DNA of 35,295 nt, from the NCBI GenBank assembly GCA_904395885.1, contig CAJFOF010000059.1:1-35295 (forward strand), read 5' to 3'. Of the stretch, positions 25,339-33,595 are shown in pieces. Both the position numbers and the translations under genes were made by a program. Under the pieces are notes generated by a model that had not been told where the DNA came from, made no database searches, and was given only the letters and a program-made list of their open reading frames with translations. How positions within the stretch are numbered: the stretch's first letter is position 1; the number at the start of each line of letters is the position of its first letter. The DNA comes from an uncultured Lachnospiraceae bacterium. GTDB taxonomy: Bacteria > Bacillota > Clostridia > Lachnospirales > Lachnospiraceae.

Positions 25339-25514
25339 TTCTGCGGTGAACGCAGAAACCTGTGCAAGCACGGAGCTCTGCAAGGCTCATTATACCATGG
25401 CCCTGCGGGCCATGATAGCCTCCGGCAGAATTTAGCGCCCGGTTTTCTGCGGTAAACGCAGAAACCGGTATGCACAGGTATAATAACCGCGTTGCGGTTA
25501 TTATACCATATCCT
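25339..25514. repeat. Duplicated promoter-hairpin module (palindromic repeat cluster)
   Basis: On the minus strand two related units follow each other. Each begins ATGGTATAAT, continues with a GTGCA-type stretch, and ends in the hairpin TTCTGCGTTYACCGCAGAA (25339-25357 and 25445-25463). Unit 1 contains a perfect palindrome with 14-bp arms (25477-25490 and 25494-25507). Between the units is another perfect palindrome, CATGGCCC/GGGCCATG (25396-25403, 25407-25414). This resembles dispersed intergenic palindromic repeats, but the family is unknown to me. Confidence 0.7.
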
Positions 25515-25527
25515 CGTTCTTTGGCAA
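25500..25527 (-). promoter_or_regulatory. pcrA promoter
   Basis: TTGCCA (25522-25527), a 16-base spacer and TATAAT (25500-25505), on the minus strand. The -10 box is part of the perfect palindrome at 25477-25507, and the leader would be about 190 bases. Confidence 0.55.
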
Positions 25528-25567
25528 ATGCCGTTTTCAAATCGCAAAAAGAACTTTGATTTCCCTC

Positions 25568-25596
25568 TTGTCATCTAGTTTTTAATACTATATAAT
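25568..25596 (+). promoter_or_regulatory. Promoter of the DUF1836 gene
   Basis: TTGTCA (25568-25573), 17 bases, TATAAT (25591-25596), giving a leader of only about 13 bases that still holds AGAGGTG before the ATG. Confidence 0.7.
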
Positions 25597-25615
25597 ATAG
25601 CAGAGAGGTGACGAT

Positions 25616-26233
25616 ATGAAAAAGACAAATGATGAACGACTTCAGGATTTATTTTCCTATCTGGACAGCCTGTCCTATATCAAGTCAGGTTCTATTCCGG
25701 ATATTCCTTTATATATGGATCAGGTTACAACGTTTATGGATGAGCACCTGGCCCGGATGAAACGCTACCCGGAGGACAAAGTTCTGACTAAAACGATGAT
25801 CAACAATTATGCGAAGAACAACCTTCTTCCCCCGCCTTTAAAGAAGAAGTACACCAAAGAGCACATGCTGATGCTCATTTTTATATACTATTTTAAAAAT
25901 CTGCTGTCTTTCAATGACATTGAAGAGCTGTTCCGCCCCATCACCGGCGGCCAGTTCTCCGGGGACGGCAAACTGTCGCTGGAACGAATCTACAATGAAG
26001 TGTTCTCTCTGGAGGACCGGCAGATGGAAAACCTGAAGGCTGACATTAAGGAAAAATTCCAGGTAGCTTCTGACACGTTCCAGGACGCCCCTGAAGACGA
26101 GCAGGAATATCTCCGGCTGTTCGCCTTTATCTGCGAGCTGTCTTTTGATGTGTATCTAAAAAAGCAGATGATTGAAATGCTTGCAGACCAGCTTCGCGAG
26201 GAAGTCCCTGAGACAGACAAAAAGAAAAAATAA
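25616..26233 (+). CDS. DUF1836 domain protein
   Basis: 205 residues, and the only plus-strand gene in the window. The DUF1836 region is seen at about residues 25-130, with conserved stretches MINNYAKNNLLPPPLKKKYT and LMLIFIYYFKNLLSFNDI. The fold is probably a MerR-like helix-turn-helix, so a DNA-binding role is likely but unproven. The C terminus is helical and ends in lysines (ETDKKKK). AGAGGTG lies 6 bases before the ATG. It is divergent from pcrA with its own promoter and is closed by a terminator shared with the converging operon. Confidence 0.85.
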   Translation: MKKTNDERLQDLFSYLDSLSYIKSGSIPDIPLYMDQVTTFMDEHLARMKRYPEDKVLTKTMINNYAKNNLLPPPLKKKYTKEHMLMLIFIYYFKNLLSFNDIEELFRPITGGQFSGDGKLSLERIYNEVFSLEDRQMENLKADIKEKFQVASDTFQDAPEDEQEYLRLFAFICELSFDVYLKKQMIEMLADQLREEVPETDKKKK

Positions 26234-26235
26234 AG

Positions 26236-26283
26236 AAAAGCCGCTGCCCCGGCATGACGACACATTACCGGAATTGCAGCGGC
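26236..26283 (-). terminator. Terminator of the aryl-sulfate sulfotransferase operon
   Basis: GCCGCTGC (26240-26247) pairs with GCAGCGGC (26276-26283), with CCGG/CCGG inside. On the minus strand a T-rich tail follows. It faces the plus-strand hairpin at 26290. Confidence 0.7.
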
Positions 26284-26289
26284 ATCCAT

Positions 26290-26326
26290 ACAGGCGAAGC
26301 TCTCAACAAGCTCCGCCTGTTTTTGA
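26290..26326 (+). terminator. Terminator of the DUF1836 gene
   Basis: ACAGGCG (26290-26296) pairs with CGCCTGT (26314-26320), with an inner AGCT stem. A TTTTT run follows on the plus strand. Confidence 0.75.
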
Positions 26327-26333
26327 TTCTTTT

Positions 26334-27758
26334 TTACACCTGTCCGTCTGTCACGCAGGCGTCAATCTTAAAGTTATAACCCAGGGTTCCTTCTACTTCT
26401 GTCATTTCCCTGATCTCGCTGTCTGAAGCACCCGGCACGCGGAAATCATGGCAGTCCAGTCTCTTTACAGGTGTCTCCACCGGCTTTTCTACCTGAGGTA
26501 CATAGTCATAAGGATAACGATAAGCGCGGTACACCATCTCTCTCATGTTTTTAAACGGTGCAATGAATTCCCAAACCACCTCTTTATCCGGAGTGACTTC
26601 AAACATTCTCATGTAGCATCCCTCTGTGATCAGGGTGTTTCCGTTTGGAAGCCTCTGGGCAGAGCTGATCAGCGGGCTGTAGAACTTGGAATTTGCCACC
26701 AGGCCCAGCATGCCGCCGAAGGCAAGTCCCTTGAATTCCCAGACAACCTCAAGAGTAACCGGGTCGAACTCAAGGATGCGGGAATGGTCGCGGATATCCG
26801 CCTTGGTGCCGTCCCTGCTGGTGCGGCTTGGCATTCCATATCCGGCCCATCCGCCGTTGTCAAATACCAGGATGTTGCCCTCGCCCGGAAGCCCCTTGGG
26901 GATCATATGGCAATGGTGCTGTCCGATGATCTGCCCCATGATGCGGAGTTCTTTGCTCTTGGTAAAGTCCGGTCCGATCTGCCATACGATCTTTCCGGTC
27001 TTCTTGCTGATGATCGCCAGAATATTTGCCTCTCGGGCATCCCAGATAATGTTCTCCGGATTGAAGCGCTCATCCCCTGCATCGTACCACTTGTTAGGAC
27101 CTAAAAGGCTCATGGAATTGATGTGGAGCCAGTCGCCCTGGCCGCCGCCGTTTTCATGGTTGTTGGGATTGCGGGCCAGCACGTTTTTCGCGATCTCGTC
27201 AAAGCCCAGCTCTGCAAAATGCTTGTTGGCATGCCACTCCCAGACAATGTTGCCGTCCCAGTCTACCTCGATAAAGACGTCGTCCAGCAGACGGTGCTCG
27301 CTGATCCTCTTGTTGTAGACATCCTCATGGCACAGGATCAATGTGTTGCCGCTGTCAGTCTTGCACTCCATCCCCGGAACGTAATAGCCGACAGGGTTGC
27401 CTTCTCTCTGGAAATCATGGTGCTGGCGGGCAATCCATCTCTTGTCCCCGTCATCATCTACCAGTTCTTTTTTGTCGAACTTCCATACCACTTTGCCGTC
27501 CCAGTCCACCTGCACCAGGTCGGTCTGATCCTGATAGCCAAATTTAGGATCCCTCAGCCCCAGGCTGCCCATCAGATAGCCGCCTGGAAGCAGTTTGTTG
27601 GGGAAGCCCTGAACACCTTTCCAGCACTTCACCACATTGCCGTTCATATCTACCAAAATTGCGCCGATTCCCTGGCACTGCATCAGCGTATAGCCATTCC
27701 ATGCTTTTTCCGGATCATAGATTGTTGTCCCCATTGGGTAAACACTATAAAGTCCCAT
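26334..27758 (-). CDS. Aryl-sulfate sulfotransferase (ASST) family, no signal peptide
   Basis: 474 residues. ASST enzymes move a sulfate group from one phenolic sulfate to another phenol without PAPS, through a histidine intermediate. The six-bladed propeller pattern is visible as repeats of the type VDWDGKVVWKFD, VDWDGNIVWEWH, and FDPVTLEVVWEF. Candidate active-site histidines lie in ARQHHDF, DWLHINSM and GQHHCHMIP. No signal peptide or lipobox is present, so the protein should be cytoplasmic, unlike the periplasmic enzymes of enterobacteria. Eight cysteines are seen. It follows a thioredoxin-like gene by about 14 bases in the same transcript. The substrate is unknown; phenolic sulfates in the gut are plausible. 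Confidence 0.85.
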   Translation of the reverse strand: MGLYSVYPMGTTIYDPEKAWNGYTLMQCQGIGAILVDMNGNVVKCWKGVQGFPNKLLPGGYLMGSLGLRDPKFGYQDQTDLVQVDWDGKVVWKFDKKELVDDDGDKRWIARQHHDFQREGNPVGYYVPGMECKTDSGNTLILCHEDVYNKRISEHRLLDDVFIEVDWDGNIVWEWHANKHFAELGFDEIAKNVLARNPNNHENGGGQGDWLHINSMSLLGPNKWYDAGDERFNPENIIWDAREANILAIISKKTGKIVWQIGPDFTKSKELRIMGQIIGQHHCHMIPKGLPGEGNILVFDNGGWAGYGMPSRTSRDGTKADIRDHSRILEFDPVTLEVVWEFKGLAFGGMLGLVANSKFYSPLISSAQRLPNGNTLITEGCYMRMFEVTPDKEVVWEFIAPFKNMREMVYRAYRYPYDYVPQVEKPVETPVKRLDCHDFRVPGASDSEIREMTEVEGTLGYNFKIDACVTDGQV

Positions 27759-27772
27759 CGCTTACAGCCTCC

Positions 27773-28090
27773 TTATCCAATATACTTTTCAATAGCATCG
27801 ATATAGTCATCTTCTTCGTGGTTTCCGGCCAGCTTCTCCACCGGATCGCCATTGTCAAAGATTACGACCTGAGGAACGCCTTTCATCATCATTTTTTCAA
27901 ATAATGCCGGCTCTTCTTCTACATCTACTTCATAAAAGGGCATCTTGCCTTTATAATCCCCCTCGAGATCCTCCAGAACCGCGTGCACGCCCTGGCACAC
28001 ATGGCAGCTCTTCCTGGAAAAGATCACCAGGCAAGTCTCCCCGTCATTCTCTACATATTCTTCAAATGCTACCGAATTCAGTTTTTTCAT
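27773..28090 (-). CDS. Thioredoxin-like protein
   Basis: 105 residues. The active site SRKSCHVCQGVH (CHVC, about residues 26-37) and the cis-proline loop GVPQVVIFDNGD follow the thioredoxin fold, with VDVEEEPALFEKM between them. The CHVC dipeptide differs from the CGPC of classical thioredoxin. AAAGGAGGT lies 8 bases before the ATG, and a very good promoter is upstream. It is first in a two-gene operon with the aryl-sulfate sulfotransferase. It may keep that enzyme's cysteines reduced or act in a redox relay (inference). Confidence 0.85.
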   Translation of the reverse strand: MKKLNSVAFEEYVENDGETCLVIFSRKSCHVCQGVHAVLEDLEGDYKGKMPFYEVDVEEEPALFEKMMMKGVPQVVIFDNGDPVEKLAGNHEEDDYIDAIEKYIG

Positions 28091-28131
28091 GGCGTAGTAC
28101 CTCCTTTACCGCATTTTTTCGGTTCAGGATT

Positions 28132-28160
28132 ATTATAACATTTCTCAAAGGGACGGACAA
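28132..28160 (-). promoter_or_regulatory. Promoter of the thioredoxin-ASST operon
   Basis: TTGTCC (28155-28160), 17 bases, TATAAT (28132-28137), on the minus strand, about 40 bases before the ATG. Confidence 0.75.
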
Positions 28161-28194
28161 TAATCTATGTTATGACAATTTAAAAAATCTCCTT

Positions 28195-29952
28195 TTATTT
28201 TCTGTGTTTCCACCCTCTCACCAGGGCGTCTGCAAAAAAGGCACTGGTGTAGGTGCAGGACAGGTCAAAAAACCTTCTGTAGATAATACCGGAGGAAGGC
28301 GTCCTGCCAATGATTCCTCCCCATCCATCCGAGTCTTCACCCAGGTACTGATTTTCCACGCACCAATCGAGAGCCTTCCGGGCCGCCTCTCTGTATTCCG
28401 GGTTCTGGGTGGCGTCATACAGCCGGTAGAGAAGGCCGCTCCAGTAGGCAGTTCCCTTTTCAGAGATCCCGGTGTGCTCAGCCCCTCTGTCAAATTTGAA
28501 ATACCAGCTTCCGTCTTCGTTCTGATAGCTCATCATAGCCCTGGCCATTTTTTCCGCTTTCTGCAGATACACTTTGTCCTCTAATAGCTGATAGGAGGAC
28601 AGAAGGCCTTCCATGGCCCATCCCATAGCCCTGGTATAATAAGAAATCTCCCATACCGTCTTCGTGCTCCTGGTCCACATCCTGTCCCAGAGACCGTCCT
28701 CCCGCTCAAAGCAGTTAAGGATCTGATCAATGTAGATCTTCCCCCATTGGCGGTATTTTTCGTCCGGTTCAGCCTTGTAAAGCTCAGCAAAAGCCTTCAT
28801 GCCAAATCCTGCCTCATCCAGGATCCAGTCTTTCCACTTGTTGTCCGGCATCATATAGTCCTGCTCGATGATGTCGTCATTGGTCTGAAGGATTCGCCAG
28901 GTCTGCTCCACCATCAGCTTTGTGGCCTCCAGGTATTTTTTCTCGCCCGTTTTGGCGTACAGAGGCATCCAGCCCCATCCGGCCATAAACAGAGAGTCCG
29001 GCGGAGAGAGAAATTCCATATACCCCCGCTTGATCTTGAGATTGTAGTCCCGCCTGCAGTACACTAACCCGTAAGCAGGGCTGTCGGGATCCTTTAGCTG
29101 AAACCGCAGCGTCGCCTCCCCGATTTCTCTCGCCGCCTGATACAGAGTCTCCCTGGGGTACACTTTGGTAACCTCCGGCATTTCAGCAGCATCCAGCAGC
29201 GCGCTGATCGCCGGTCCCCAGGTCCACACCCATGACGGCTGGCGGAAGGTTTTTGCGTCGTGGTCGTAAAACAAATGTAGTCCCTGATAGTAGATGCTGT
29301 CCTTTTTCTGCACCTGGCTTTTTAATATGTAATCGACCGATGCTCTGAGGGCATTCCAGTATCTGTCGTCAGGCGATTCGCCGGGATTTTCAGACAGCCG
29401 GTTTCCTTTCAGTTTGACCGATTCCCGGTACAGTACCTCCCTGGCACCGGAATCCTCCGCCCAGAATTCAATCTCCCCTTCCCAGTCATCCGACAGGAAG
29501 CGAACCGCCTCTTCCACTCTTCCGCCTGAAACAGTGCACCTCTTTCTGATCCAAAAGTTCTTTAACGCCGCAGAACCGCTGGCCAAAAAATTGTTTTCCC
29601 AGTCTTCCAGTTTTTCTCTGGAATATTCAATCTCTTTCTCCCCGTCCAGTTCCTCTGCCGGCGTCTGATTCATCTGAAAGCGGCCACTTCCCGCGACGGC
29701 GGCAACGCCGCACATCGAATCATCCAGCACTATATCCACCACCGGGTACCAGATCTCTCTCTTCTCTTCTGTTTCCTCTTCTTTATCGTTGGACACCTGC
29801 TCGTTCTGTATGGAGCCGTAGTCTCCAACCGCGTAGGGGGAGACATCTGAATATTTGGATATCACCCGGTTCCGACTGCTAAATATATCCATATAAACCG
29901 TTTTCCCCTGATAGTTCCCCTCTAAAGACAGAGTCCTCTTTCTATTGATCAT
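28195..29952 (-). CDS. GH88/GH105-like unsaturated glucuronyl/galacturonyl hydrolase
   Basis: 585 residues from MINRKRTLSLEG, with GGAGG 5 bases ahead; the ATG at 29973 lies before this signal. Residues 1-190 are beta-rich and unrecognised. The rest looks like an (alpha/alpha)6 barrel of the GH88/GH105 type: SWVWTWGPAISALLDAAEM, DYMMPDNKWKDWILDEAGFG, YYTRAMGWAMEGLLSSYQLL, and KGTAYWSGLLYRLYD. Such enzymes cleave the unsaturated uronic acid left by polysaccharide lyases. No signal peptide is present, so it acts inside. It overlaps the end of the AraC gene by 11 bases. With the sulfatase and transporters it points to a sulfated uronate glycan; the exact family is uncertain. Confidence 0.7.
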   Translation of the reverse strand: MINRKRTLSLEGNYQGKTVYMDIFSSRNRVISKYSDVSPYAVGDYGSIQNEQVSNDKEEETEEKREIWYPVVDIVLDDSMCGVAAVAGSGRFQMNQTPAEELDGEKEIEYSREKLEDWENNFLASGSAALKNFWIRKRCTVSGGRVEEAVRFLSDDWEGEIEFWAEDSGAREVLYRESVKLKGNRLSENPGESPDDRYWNALRASVDYILKSQVQKKDSIYYQGLHLFYDHDAKTFRQPSWVWTWGPAISALLDAAEMPEVTKVYPRETLYQAAREIGEATLRFQLKDPDSPAYGLVYCRRDYNLKIKRGYMEFLSPPDSLFMAGWGWMPLYAKTGEKKYLEATKLMVEQTWRILQTNDDIIEQDYMMPDNKWKDWILDEAGFGMKAFAELYKAEPDEKYRQWGKIYIDQILNCFEREDGLWDRMWTRSTKTVWEISYYTRAMGWAMEGLLSSYQLLEDKVYLQKAEKMARAMMSYQNEDGSWYFKFDRGAEHTGISEKGTAYWSGLLYRLYDATQNPEYREAARKALDWCVENQYLGEDSDGWGGIIGRTPSSGIIYRRFFDLSCTYTSAFFADALVRGWKHRK

Positions 29953-32140
29953 CTTTACCTCCATGTGTCTCATGTTTTCTGTTTCGTCTGAATTCCACAG
30001 GGGTCACTCCGTAATAGATCTTGAAATATCGGATAAAGCTCTGGACGTTCCGGTAGCCCAGCCGCTCTGCAATATCTTTTATCTTGATGGCCGGACTCTG
30101 GGACAGCAGCTCCCTGGCCTCTTTCATTCTCAGTCTGGTGACGTACTCCATCACCGTGCACCCTGTCTCCTTCTTAAAAAGATTGCTTAAATATATGGTC
30201 GTCAGATAGACTTCATTGGCAATATCTTCAAGAGTCAGATCCCTGTGGTAATTTTCCTCTATAAATTCAATGGCCTTCTTTACGCTGGCTGAGTGAACCG
30301 GCTCCTTCTCCTGGAATTTTTCTGCCAGTGTCCGGATCACCTTCAGGGTCGTCTTCTCCAGATCATAAATATTTTCTCCCTGAAACAGTTCCTGGAAAAC
30401 AGCCTTTTCATCGTACTCCTTGGATAAGGCCACGTCAAAGCTCTTTAAATCCTGGATCAGTTTGCTGCAGATAGAAAAATAGATGAATACCGTATACTGT
30501 ATTTCCAGTTGCGTGTTGGAGAGCTCCCTGGTAAAATCGTGAAGAATCTCTTCTGACTCCCCATCCTTTCCCTCTTTGATGCAGGCCAGCAGCTTTTGTT
30601 CGATTTTGATATTGGAGACCTGCCCTTCTTTTTCTTCCTTGGCAGATGTCCCGTAGATAATCGCATTTTCTTCTTTAAAAAATTTTTTCTTCAGTCGTTC
30701 TACCGTCTCCCAGTAAACCAGATTCATATTGCTTCTGTTGGCAAAGTAATCGCTCAGACACCAGGTCGATACGACTTTTGAGGTCTCCTGCTTCCATATT
30801 TCCACCTGCTCTATAAAATTTTTGTAAGGGAGATCGGTATTGATCAGGAAAGTACCCTGACCAACATTCTTTTCAAAATAAAGAGCTTCCATGCCGTCTT
30901 TTCGGATCAGTTCATTGAGGCGTTCCCCCAGGGCATGGATTTCTCCCCGATTTTTGCACTCCGCAATGAGCAGCACATATTGGCTTCCTCTCATTTCATA
31001 TCCCAGGACGCCCAGAAGATGGCTGAATGCCTCCTCCTCGTACCCCTCTGTGATCAGACGGCTGCTGACATTTTGAGTAATAACCGGAACAGATTCCTCG
31101 TATTTCTCTTTGATTTGCTGTTTTTCATCCTGCAGGGAATGGATGGCGGATTCAATAAACTGGAATTCATTGTTTTCTTTCTTATCCGGGTTCCGGCCGA
31201 CCTCTCCTTTCCCGGCAGGCTTCATCTCTGAAACCCGCTCTTTCAGCTTCCTTAAAGGCTTATAAAAGGACAGAGCAGAAAAATAAAGAATCAGGCTGGC
31301 AATGGCAATGATTGCGACACAGATCCCAATGATCTTATATACAATACGACCCGCTTCTTTTCTCAATTGTGCATTGTCCCAAACTCCGGCTACAGAACCT
31401 CCGCCGCCATTGATCTGATGGACGTAGGCCGTAAGGCCCGCGGCCGCATTTCCATATTCCTCGCCCTCGATCTGTTCCCATCCATCTTGGAGTTCCTCAA
31501 CAAGGCCCGCTTCTGACAGGATAGCTCCGTCGCCTGTGACGACATACTCCCGCAGATCCTCAAAGGGAATAAACAGATTTTCCTGAAAGGCCTCCTGGTT
31601 GATCTCCAGGACAATGCTGAAATCGGCTTCTCTCTGAACCGGTCTCCAGTTTTTTGTGTACAGAATAGAGACTCTCCCAGAGTCAGAGTGGAATGACAAA
31701 GGTTCCCAGTCTATGGCGTCGCGGTAGATCGTCTCTCTCAGAGACAGTTTGCTCTGGCTATTGATGACCATCTCTCTTTCATAGTCCACCAGACTGATCT
31801 CATCTACCAACGTATAATTGTCTCGTATGATCTTCAAATCCTGAATGATTTCCTGCATAACCAGCGGAGAAATGTACTGATCCTTTTCCGTCAGCATCAG
31901 CCGGATCACCTCATCGCTGGCAACCGCTGCATCCGACAGGTCGTTCATCTGGCGAAGCTTATCTTCCAGCACTTCCCCCCTGTCTTCGATGGTCTGCCGG
32001 TTAAAATCCGTAATCTTGTCCAATACAAATTTTGAGCTGAAGTGACTGCTGATCAGGGCGAGTATGCCGACAAATACCACCATAAGTACTGTATTGGTTA
32101 AATACATTTTGTAAAATACCCTGCTGTTTAATTTGTCCAT
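29942..32140 (-). CDS. Membrane-anchored AraC-family regulator
   Basis: 732 residues from MDKLNSRVFYKMYL, with GGGGAG 5 bases upstream. It has a first membrane segment at about residues 14-33 (NTVLMVVFVGILALISSHF) and an extracellular sensor region to about 280. A second membrane segment follows (IGICVAIIAIASLILYFSAL), then a HAMP-like linker and a central domain. The double helix-turn-helix of the AraC/XylS type lies at the end (DLTLEDIANEVYLTTIYLSN; IKIKDIAERLGYRNVQSFIR). This build is common for regulators that sense external glycans in Lachnospiraceae. It lies between the sulfatase and hydrolase genes and presumably controls this operon. Confidence 0.9.
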   Translation of the reverse strand: MDKLNSRVFYKMYLTNTVLMVVFVGILALISSHFSSKFVLDKITDFNRQTIEDRGEVLEDKLRQMNDLSDAAVASDEVIRLMLTEKDQYISPLVMQEIIQDLKIIRDNYTLVDEISLVDYEREMVINSQSKLSLRETIYRDAIDWEPLSFHSDSGRVSILYTKNWRPVQREADFSIVLEINQEAFQENLFIPFEDLREYVVTGDGAILSEAGLVEELQDGWEQIEGEEYGNAAAGLTAYVHQINGGGGSVAGVWDNAQLRKEAGRIVYKIIGICVAIIAIASLILYFSALSFYKPLRKLKERVSEMKPAGKGEVGRNPDKKENNEFQFIESAIHSLQDEKQQIKEKYEESVPVITQNVSSRLITEGYEEEAFSHLLGVLGYEMRGSQYVLLIAECKNRGEIHALGERLNELIRKDGMEALYFEKNVGQGTFLINTDLPYKNFIEQVEIWKQETSKVVSTWCLSDYFANRSNMNLVYWETVERLKKKFFKEENAIIYGTSAKEEKEGQVSNIKIEQKLLACIKEGKDGESEEILHDFTRELSNTQLEIQYTVFIYFSICSKLIQDLKSFDVALSKEYDEKAVFQELFQGENIYDLEKTTLKVIRTLAEKFQEKEPVHSASVKKAIEFIEENYHRDLTLEDIANEVYLTTIYLSNLFKKETGCTVMEYVTRLRMKEARELLSQSPAIKIKDIAERLGYRNVQSFIRYFKIYYGVTPVEFRRNRKHETHGGKDDQ

Positions 32141-32178
32141 ACTATCTCCCCGCTTTCTTCCATGGTCCCTGTATACGG

Positions 32179-33591
32179 TCATCCCCCACTGGGATTTTCG
32201 CCTTTTTTCTCCGCCTCTTCCCAGCAGAAATAGTCTCCGTGCTGTTTATGAAATCTCTTGCATATTTCGTGCATATCCCGGATCCGTTCTGCATAAGCCG
32301 GATCGTTTCCTAAATTATACATCTCCTCTCCGTCTTTTTCCAGATTGTAACATTCAATGCCTCCGTCTTCATCAAATACATATTTGTCCCGCTCTGTCAC
32401 CATGGCCCTGCGAATAAAACCGTACCCGTAGGTACCTGAATACTGGGAAAAGATCGCCCGGTCTGACGGTATTCTTTCTCTGCCGCCTCTTCCCAGCAAA
32501 GAGATCCCTTCATACCGGCTTCCGTCAATGCCTGCCAGGCTGCACACCGTTGGCATCAGATCCAGATGGGACACCAGTTTCCCGACTCTCTCATGCTCCT
32601 GTCCCGGTTCCCGGATGATCAGTGGGATGCGGATGCAGGACTCATACATTTCCATCTTCTGATACATACTGTGCTGTCCCAGATTATCTCCGTGATCTGC
32701 CGTAAACACTACCACAGTGTCTTCGCTCTTTCCTGAGATCTCAAGGCTGCTCAGCAATTTCCCCACAATGTCATCCGCCAGTGAGACCAGTCCCAGGTAG
32801 GACGCCCACACCTGCCGCCATTCTTCATCGGAAACACCCTCTGCCAGTTGCGCCGCCGCGCCGCGCCGGCGGGATGCCGGCTCATTCTCTGCCGGGATCC
32901 CTATATTATCCGGCAAGGATATTCTGGACGGAGGGTACATGCTGGCAAAAGGTTCCGGAACCCTCAGAGGCGGATGGGGCGCCCACAGATAGACAAAAAG
33001 CGCAAAGGGCCTGTCGTCCTCCTGGCTGGCCAGAAACTCTTCTGCCTGCTTTAAGAAAAAGTAATCCTTAAATTCTTCCAGCGGATGGTTCCATATGCTG
33101 GTTCTGGTTCCGCTGTAGCCCTCTGAGCACAGCTTTCCGTCACAGGCTTCCATAACGTACCGGATATCCTCTGGCTCTTTTAAAATATAGCCCTGTTTTT
33201 TTGCGTAATCCTCATACTCTGCCTGGCTGCTGAAATAGTCATACCCCCGTTCTCTCATAGGAGGATTCACCCGGATGTGGTCAACGCCCACATGGCCGAC
33301 CCGGTAGCCGGCCTGCTTTAGCAGGTCGTGCATGGTTTCTGCCGAAACCGCGGTTCTGTCCTCCCAGTCGTTGTAAACCACTCCTGTCTGCGTAGGATAG
33401 ATCCCCGTTGCCAGAGCTGTTCGCGCCGGAACACACAGGGGGCAGGCAGTGTAGGCCCGCTCATAGAGAGTTCCCTGCTCTGCCAGACGGTTCAGATTGG
33501 GCGTCACCTCACGGCCGCACTGCCGCATAAAAATCGTATCGTATCTCTGGTGATCGGTCATGACCAGCAGCAGATTTCTTTTCTTGTCCAT
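32179..33591 (-). CDS. Sulfatase, cysteine-type (formylglycine-dependent)
   Basis: 470 residues. The maturation motif CVPAR, within CPLCVPARTALATGIYP (about residues 50-66), makes the Cys a likely formylglycine precursor. Metal ligands are seen in LLLVMTDHQRYD and VVFTADHGDNLGQHSMYQK. No signal peptide is present, so it would act on imported sulfated oligosaccharides in the cytoplasm. The Cys type needs a radical-SAM maturase (anSME), not seen in the window. AGGGGTGA precedes the ATG, which lies 4 bases after the permease stop. The glycan substrate is unknown; glycosaminoglycan fragments would suit the neighbouring GH88-like enzyme. Confidence 0.92.
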   Translation of the reverse strand: MDKKRNLLLVMTDHQRYDTIFMRQCGREVTPNLNRLAEQGTLYERAYTACPLCVPARTALATGIYPTQTGVVYNDWEDRTAVSAETMHDLLKQAGYRVGHVGVDHIRVNPPMRERGYDYFSSQAEYEDYAKKQGYILKEPEDIRYVMEACDGKLCSEGYSGTRTSIWNHPLEEFKDYFFLKQAEEFLASQEDDRPFALFVYLWAPHPPLRVPEPFASMYPPSRISLPDNIGIPAENEPASRRRGAAAQLAEGVSDEEWRQVWASYLGLVSLADDIVGKLLSSLEISGKSEDTVVVFTADHGDNLGQHSMYQKMEMYESCIRIPLIIREPGQEHERVGKLVSHLDLMPTVCSLAGIDGSRYEGISLLGRGGRERIPSDRAIFSQYSGTYGYGFIRRAMVTERDKYVFDEDGGIECYNLEKDGEEMYNLGNDPAYAERIRDMHEICKRFHKQHGDYFCWEEAEKKGENPSGG

Positions 33592-33595
33592 ATTG

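Larger units (their letters stand above)
25305..25615. other. Divergent intergenic region: pcrA leader and two promoters
   Basis: No gene is seen. The left two thirds carry the palindromic repeat modules that would form the pcrA mRNA leader. The right third carries the pcrA promoter (minus) and the DUF1836 promoter (plus). Confidence 0.6.

Noticed and set aside
25305..25574. N-terminal extension of PcrA by about 90 codons
   Set aside because: It reads through palindromic repeats and the promoter. AAAGGAG before ATG 25304 and the canonical YDTLNPAQKEAV start fix the real N terminus.
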